Program-made: the position numbers and the translations under genes
Source of the DNA: VFKU01 sp964620045
GTDB taxonomy: Bacteria; Hydrogenedentota; Hydrogenedentia; Hydrogenedentales; GCA-2746185
Direction: 5' to 3'
Assembly (NCBI GenBank): GCA_964620045.1
Contig: CAZUJL010000018.1
Location: 1 to 64,000, forward strand
Length of the DNA stretch: 64,000 bases
Shown: piece by piece, positions 59,423-64,000 of the stretch
How positions within the stretch are numbered: the stretch's first letter is position 1
Layout of the letters: the number at the start of each line of letters is the position of its first letter
Notes under the pieces: model-generated
Told to the model about the DNA's origin: nothing
The model's database searches: none
Seen by the model: the letters and a program-made list of their open reading frames with translations, nothing else

Positions 59423-60936
59423 GGTTTATCCGGCTCCGCGCGCATGTGGACCGCGCGGCCGGAACCATCGAGGATGAGGCGGACATTCGAGATGCGAATG
59501 TCATGAAATTCTTCCGGCGAAACTTCGTTTAGCGTCTCCATAAACGCGACCAGTTGCGCAACGTCCTTGTCCGTGATCCCGGTGATCTTCAGCAGTTCGG
59601 GATCGGGGTTGCGCAGTTGGCCTGCGCGCGCAAGGTCCGCCGCCCGCAGATGAGCGCGTATAGCGTCTTCGATCGATGCCGCGCTGCCGTCGTGCAGGTA
59701 AGGATTCGTACCCTTCGGATCGCGCAGCTTTGGCGTTTTCACGGCCCCGATATTTTCTTCCGTCGGGTCGATGTTCCACCGGCCGAGATCGGCTTTGTCG
59801 AGATCGGCCTTATTTACGCGCGCGCGGGTCTTGTCGGAAGGTGCGGTAGGCGTGTAGTTCATGAAGGCGCCATCGCCGTGTGCCGCGTCGTACTCGAACT
59901 GCGTCACGCCGATGTTGTGGAACTTGCCATCGGTAAAGCGCGGCGGCACATGGCACGCGATGCAGTTGCCGATGTTGGTTTCCTTGCTGCCGGTCAAATG
60001 ATTCTTCGTCGGCATCACGCGCATGAAGGTTTTGAGGCCCTGATAGGCATTTTCATCGTACCCGGCCGGGAACTTGACGAGGGCGTGCTCTTCAGTGACT
60101 CCGATGCTCCCGAATATCATGCTGGAAAGTCTCTGCGGCGTGCCCGGTTCGAGGCCTTCGGGGATGCGGTTCAAGTACGCCATCGCGTCGTAGGGGGCCG
60201 TCTTCCGCGTGGTCACCGTGCCGAGGTAGTCGATGATGGAGGCGACCACCGCATCGAGTGCGTCGTCCGGACTGAAGGCGAGCACGTCGATATTCTTCAC
60301 GGCCTGGAATTGCTCGGCGTAGGCGCCGATGGCGAGCGGGTCGGTGCCGTCGTCGTTCATCAGCAGCGCCTGGATCTCGCGCTTCGCCTGATCTTCCTCG
60401 CCCGGGCGCCAGCCCATAAACTCAGAAAGCACTTTGTAGTGGAGGTAGGCCGAGAGCGAGTCGTACTGCCCGTCGCTCGGAAAGGATTTTTCCGTGGTCG
60501 CATCGAGTAGCGACGGCGTATTGCGCAGCGTCTCCAGTTTCGAGCCGCGATCGTTCGCAGGGATCACGCTGAAGGCGAGATTGTCGGCCCACATGCGGCT
60601 GCCGTCGCCGGCTTCGACCGGCACATGGCAGGTGCGGCAACTCGTGGCGAGGTTCGCGCCGGGATTGCCGATGCGGTTGTCGAAATAAAGTCGCGCGCCG
60701 AGTTTTTGCTCCGGCGAAAGAGAAACGAGCGCCAGTTTCACCGCCTCCATTTCTCTCATTCGCGGAGCCGGCGTGTTCACCGGCGCAGCAACATCACTTG
60801 CCGGTGCCGGTGTGTCGACGGAAGTCTCCGTCGTGGGAACTTCGGCGGTTTTCGGTTCTTCTTTCGGCGTGCAACCGCTCAAAAAAATCAGCGCCAGGGC
60901 GAGTGCCCCGGCGCTGATGATGTATCGCGAATACAT
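59419..60936 (-). CDS. Di-heme cytochrome c peroxidase family lipoprotein
   Basis: 505 residues from ATG at 60936. Lipobox LSGC (Cys22) gives a lipoprotein. Two heme sites: CRTCH (Cys100-His104) and CIACH (Cys325-His329), spaced as in bacterial cytochrome c peroxidase/MauG relatives. FDNRIGNPGANLATSCRTC (in pieces) and the later KTPKLRDPKG, YLHDGSAASIEDAIRAH phrases match the family. It reduces peroxides or acts as an oxidase in the periplasm. It is preceded by the cupredoxin gene (14 bp gap) and followed by the channel-like gene. Confidence 0.9.
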   Translation of the reverse strand: MYSRYIISAGALALALIFLSGCTPKEEPKTAEVPTTETSVDTPAPASDVAAPVNTPAPRMREMEAVKLALVSLSPEQKLGARLYFDNRIGNPGANLATSCRTCHVPVEAGDGSRMWADNLAFSVIPANDRGSKLETLRNTPSLLDATTEKSFPSDGQYDSLSAYLHYKVLSEFMGWRPGEEDQAKREIQALLMNDDGTDPLAIGAYAEQFQAVKNIDVLAFSPDDALDAVVASIIDYLGTVTTRKTAPYDAMAYLNRIPEGLEPGTPQRLSSMIFGSIGVTEEHALVKFPAGYDENAYQGLKTFMRVMPTKNHLTGSKETNIGNCIACHVPPRFTDGKFHNIGVTQFEYDAAHGDGAFMNYTPTAPSDKTRARVNKADLDKADLGRWNIDPTEENIGAVKTPKLRDPKGTNPYLHDGSAASIEDAIRAHLRAADLARAGQLRNPDPELLKITGITDKDVAQLVAFMETLNEVSPEEFHDIRISNVRLILDGSGRAVHMRAEPDKP

Positions 60937-60950
60937 GTATGCGCGGCTTA

Positions 60951-61910
60951 CTACGCGCCCGGCTTGAAGGTGACCGTCACTGACGCTTTGCCGTCCGCGC
61001 CTACCGTCACCGGAACTTCTTGGGTACCGAAGGATTCGTGCCACACGGCGAGCGTGTAGTCGCCCGCCGGAAGACCCGTGATGTTGAACGCGCCGTTCGC
61101 GTCAGACACCGCGAAGAACGGATGCTCCATCGCGAAGATGTAGCCCGTCATCCACGAGTGGATGTCGCACTTCAGGCGGATTTCCATTTCCGCCTTGTCG
61201 AACACGCGCTCGCGCGCGGCGGACTTTTCCGGCTGGCCGAAGTTGAAGGGCTTGTTGCTGCGCGCGATACCGCGCACGTTGTGCAGCGTCGGGTCGCTGT
61301 TTTTGATCGCGACCGTCTGGCCCACGCGCACGCCGAGCACGTGCGGCGAGTACGCGCACGCCACCTGGTCCATGTGCAGCACGTCGGTCGGCACGGCGTG
61401 ATCGCCCGCGGGCGGATTCTTGATGTAGGCAAACGCCCACTGCACGCCGCCGTCGGCGCCGACCACTTCGCGATCGGAGAGCAGCGGCTTGTCCGCGTGC
61501 ATCGCGTGGCATTTCGGATCGCCTTCGGTCTCGAGCACCGGGCGCTTCGGGGCCGCGCCTTCGAACACAACCTTGCCGGCGAGGCCATCGCCCGAACCGG
61601 TGGCGGCAGCGACGACGGTGTTGGCGGCTTCCTTCACGCCTTCCGCGACGGTGTGCGCGGCGTCCTTCACAGTATCAATCGCCTTCTCCGCGCCGCTCGG
61701 CGCATCGGTGTGTGCGGCTTCAGCCGCAGACGCGGGGGCCGGTGTGCTGGCCGCGGCCGGAGTCGTGGCATCCGCCGCGCGCATTTCGGGCGCCGCGGGC
61801 GGCGTCGAGGCCGTCTCGTCGGTGGCGGCTTCTTCCTTCGGCGCACAGCCGACTGCCAACACGGCGACGACGAACGACGTCAACAAATAACGAGCGACGT
61901 GCAATTTCAT
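60951..61910 (-). CDS. Cupredoxin-like lipoprotein with a type 1 copper site
   Basis: 319 residues. Lipobox AVGC (Cys22) is followed by a Thr/Ala/Pro linker to about 105. The mature domain has a type 1 copper ligand set: His210 (TLHNV), Cys248, His251 and Met254 (CDIHSWM). The C-terminal beta domain (about 262-319) looks like a carboxypeptidase-regulatory-type fold. It is a likely electron carrier for the di-heme peroxidase encoded next. It starts at ATG 61910; upstream in-frame residues lack a signal peptide. Confidence 0.85.
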   Translation of the reverse strand: MKLHVARYLLTSFVVAVLAVGCAPKEEAATDETASTPPAAPEMRAADATTPAAASTPAPASAAEAAHTDAPSGAEKAIDTVKDAAHTVAEGVKEAANTVVAAATGSGDGLAGKVVFEGAAPKRPVLETEGDPKCHAMHADKPLLSDREVVGADGGVQWAFAYIKNPPAGDHAVPTDVLHMDQVACAYSPHVLGVRVGQTVAIKNSDPTLHNVRGIARSNKPFNFGQPEKSAARERVFDKAEMEIRLKCDIHSWMTGYIFAMEHPFFAVSDANGAFNITGLPAGDYTLAVWHESFGTQEVPVTVGADGKASVTVTFKPGA

Positions 61911-62320
61911 GTATGGAGCCCTTTCTGTAAGGAGGCCGAGTGGCGACCGTCCAATGGTTATGAACCGGCAATGGTCCGAGAATCTTACGATCCTCTGCGT
62001 TGATCCGAGCCCCGCCGGTCGTTTGTGTGGACTACAACACCCAATCGCGGATTGCGAAGTGCTCATTTTAGAGTCCGGTTGACCGGCGGTTCAAGGAAAA
62101 TTGCACAGAGCACTGAATTGGCTTGACTTACGCCGAATCGGGACGCATGCTTCCCTTACAGTACGGACACCGTTTGCGCACATATCGCTAACAATGCCGA
62201 CATATACTAATCACGATCATTTCCATCGGTTGGCGGACCGGATGGACCCCCGTGATTGGCACTCGGAACGGGCTGTTTTTGAGCGTCCGTCATCCCAAAC
62301 CCAAAGAAGGTGCCGGCGGT
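61911..62320. other. Intergenic region between the cupredoxin and PhoB-like genes
   Basis: About 410 bp between divergent operons. It contains a 9-bp dyad CCGCCGGTC (62012-62020) / GACCGGCGG (62081-62089) and one TTGACT (62123-62128) that could be a -35, but its -10 is weak. No further gene is convincing. Confidence 0.45.
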
Positions 62321-63007
62321 ATGGCAAAGGACACGATTCTCGTCGTTGAAGACGAGAACGAGATTCGCGAGCTGGTGCGCTACAACCTCGTGAAAGAAGG
62401 ATTCGACGTGGTGGAGGCGCGCACCGGCGAGGAGGCGCTGACCAAGGCGCACGAGCAGTTGCCGACCCTGGTGCTGCTGGACTTGATGCTGCCGGAGCTG
62501 GACGGCCTGGAAGTCTGCCGCCGCTTGAAGCGCGACTATCTGGCGCAGCACGTGCCGATCGTCATGCTCACGGCCAAAGGCGAAGAGTCGGACGTGGTCG
62601 CGGGCCTCGAAGTGGGTGCCGACGACTACATCACCAAGCCGTTCAGCCCGCGCGTGCTGACGGCACGCGTGCGCGCCGTGCTCCGGCGCGGATCGCGGTC
62701 CAAAGTGGACAACTCGGATGTGATCCGGGCGCACAATATCGTGATCCACCTCGGGCGGCACGAGGTACTGGTGGACAACAAACCGGTCCCGCTCACGAAT
62801 ACAGAATTCCGTGTATTGGTTTATTTAGCACGGCGGCCCGGCTGGGTGTTCACGCGCTATCAGATCGTGGATGCCGTGCACGGTGAGGATTACCCGGTCA
62901 CCGAACGTTCAGTAGATGTGCAGATTGTAGGCCTGCGTAAGAAACTCGGCACCGCCGGCGAGTATATCGACACGGTACGCGGCGTAGGGTATCGGTTCAA
63001 GGAGTAA
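62321..63007 (+). CDS. phoB: PhoB/OmpR-family response regulator
   Basis: 228 residues from ATG 62321 (GAAGG about ten bases upstream). Receiver with EDENE, phospho-acceptor Asp54 (LLDLMLP) and ITKPF. A winged-helix domain follows (TNTEFRVLVYLARRPGWVF, ERSVDVQIVGLRKKLG, VRGVGYRFKE). Its close match to PhoB-type regulators and the PAS-containing kinase immediately after suggest phosphate control, but no pst or phoU gene is in the window. Confidence 0.9.
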   Translation: MAKDTILVVEDENEIRELVRYNLVKEGFDVVEARTGEEALTKAHEQLPTLVLLDLMLPELDGLEVCRRLKRDYLAQHVPIVMLTAKGEESDVVAGLEVGADDYITKPFSPRVLTARVRAVLRRGSRSKVDNSDVIRAHNIVIHLGRHEVLVDNKPVPLTNTEFRVLVYLARRPGWVFTRYQIVDAVHGEDYPVTERSVDVQIVGLRKKLGTAGEYIDTVRGVGYRFKE

Positions 63008-63015
63008 CGGGTGTA

Positions 63016-64000
63016 ATGACAGGACGTAAACTCTACTGGCAATTCCTGCTGGTCGAGTTATGCGCGGCGGCGATCGTGGGGATCGTGCTGGCCGCGCTCA
63101 TCACGTCTCGCGGATCCTCCCTGCGCCAGGAACGGGCGCTCGCCGTGCTCGAAGGCCAGGCAATGGCCGTTCGCAGCGCGCTGGAAGTCTGGCGTGCCGA
63201 GCATTCCGGCAAAGAAGCCACGGGGTTCTTCAAGAGCCTCAATATCCCCGGATCGGCCGACTTTACCCTGTATTCGCGCGAAGGCACAGTGCTGGCCTCG
63301 TCGGGCCCGGCATCGCCGGCGGAGCCCGCGCCGCTGGCCGAGATCGAGCGCGCGGTATCGCGACGCCTCGGGACTTCCGTGCGCAATGTACCCGGTGGGG
63401 CCTTGGCGGAAGTGGCCGTTCCGACCACCGATACCGGCGGCCGTATCGAAGTAATCGTGGCCTCGGCCCCCGTGGATGACTTCCGGTTTTCGCCCATGAT
63501 CGGCATTACGGGCGGGATACTGCTGTTTGTCGCGATCGTGACGATGGCGGCCGTTGCCGCGAAAATGTGCTCGAACGTCATTACCCAGCCGGCTGGCCAA
63601 CTGCAGTTGGCGGCGAACCGCATGCGTGAGGGGGGCGGGTTCGAGCGATTTATCGCCCCCGAGGCCAAGGAACTGGGGATGGTGACGGAATCCCTGAATG
63701 AACTGATGGCCGCGTGGGACGCGCGCCTGCAGACCGCGCTGCGCCAGCGCAACGAGCAGGAAGCCGTGCTCTCCAGTATGGTGGAAGGGGTGTTGGCGGT
63801 GGACAGCCAGCATAACGTCATCAGCATCAACCAGGCCGCGGCGAAACTGGTGGGGGTCGAGCCGGCGCATGCCCAGGGTCAGGCACTGGCCGAAATTGTA
63901 CGCAACTCGGCGCTGCAGAATTTTGTCACCCGCGCCTTGCATGGCGCCGAGGCGGTCAAGGGCGAGATCACGTTGCATCAGCGCGGACGCACCCAGATCA
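63016..64000 (+). CDS. phoR: PhoR-like sensor histidine kinase (truncated at the window edge)
   Basis: 328 residues are visible from ATG 63016 (GGAG upstream, 8 bp after the phoB stop). Two membrane segments (about 9-29 and 162-186) flank a periplasmic loop; a HAMP-like segment and a PAS region follow (EAVLSSMVEGVLAVDSQHN). The histidine and ATPase parts lie outside the window, so identity rests on topology and position next to the response regulator. Confidence 0.85.
   Translation, partial: MTGRKLYWQFLLVELCAAAIVGIVLAALITSRGSSLRQERALAVLEGQAMAVRSALEVWRAEHSGKEATGFFKSLNIPGSADFTLYSREGTVLASSGPASPAEPAPLAEIERAVSRRLGTSVRNVPGGALAEVAVPTTDTGGRIEVIVASAPVDDFRFSPMIGITGGILLFVAIVTMAAVAAKMCSNVITQPAGQLQLAANRMREGGGFERFIAPEAKELGMVTESLNELMAAWDARLQTALRQRNEQEAVLSSMVEGVLAVDSQHNVISINQAAAKLVGVEPAHAQGQALAEIVRNSALQNFVTRALHGAEAVKGEITLHQRGRTQI

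Overview
This 64 kb window looks like a chromosomal contig from a GC-rich, Gram-negative-type bacterium. It has an outer-membrane porin, lipoproteins, periplasmic cytochromes c, Tat-signal proteins and type IV pili. Several families are ones I associate with Planctomycetes/Verrucomicrobia and with uncultured lineages such as Hydrogenedentota: DUF1501, DUF1549/DUF1553 with planctomycete-type cytochrome c, DUF1800, DNRLRE, DUF4838 and a DUF1559-like pilin. That assignment is an inference; the window has no rRNA to confirm it. The left gene (serine hydrolase) and the right gene (PhoR-like kinase) are cut by the window edges. There are no CRISPR arrays, integrases or transposases.

Layout. 1-6.7 kb: housekeeping and accessory genes, mostly minus strand (serine hydrolase, methyltransferase, beta-helix protein, rhodanese, rhomboid protease, MaoC hydratase, fluoride exporter, aspartate aminotransferase, CYTH protein). 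7-14.7 kb: a five-gene type IV pilus operon, closed by a clear terminator. Its first gene fuses a GspE/PilB-type MshEN domain to a DnaA-family AAA+ ATPase and is followed by pilB, pilT, pilS and pilR. This fusion is the most unusual object in the window. 14.7-22.5 kb: methyltransferase, DinB protein, DUF4838 protein, a large secreted protein, a PilZ-like protein and a CheY-like receiver. 22.7 kb: tRNA-Ser(UGA). 22.9-31 kb: a block of visibly lower GC holding a small membrane protein coupled to a secreted protein, an MBOAT/SGNH O-acetylation pair, and a DUF1501 + DUF2231-cytochrome-DUF1549/1553 pair. 31.2-40.8 kb: DUF1800 + DUF1501, three DNRLRE surface-type proteins, a beta-helix protein, an exported phosphatase, an XRE-type regulator with a ligand-binding domain, and a pilin divergent from the DNRLRE operon across a symmetric promoter region.

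40.8-47.5 kb: a DUF2306 protein, an FAD oxidoreductase, a speD/deoxyhypusine-synthase-like polyamine operon, and a low-GC restriction-modification cassette (MvaI/BcnI-like endonuclease, Vsr, Dcm-type methyltransferase) beside a repeat-rich intergenic stretch. 48-64 kb: a large polytopic protein, an OprO/P-like porin, a cytochrome c-PHM-like copper monooxygenase, enoyl-CoA hydratase, a PlsB-like acyltransferase, an ECF sigma/anti-sigma/CpxP-like triad, a VKOR-DsbA fusion, a cupredoxin/di-heme peroxidase/channel-like operon and a PhoB/PhoR-type two-component pair.

How they work together. The pilus operon carries extension and retraction motors plus their own sensor and sigma-54 activator; the PilZ and CheY-like proteins and a separate pilin gene could feed the same system. 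The exported redox proteins (DUF1549/1553, copper monooxygenase, VKOR-DsbA, di-heme peroxidase, cupredoxin) suggest an elaborate periplasmic oxidative chemistry. The genome is packed with short, overlapping operons. Many dispersed palindromic intergenic repeats sit at or inside gene ends.
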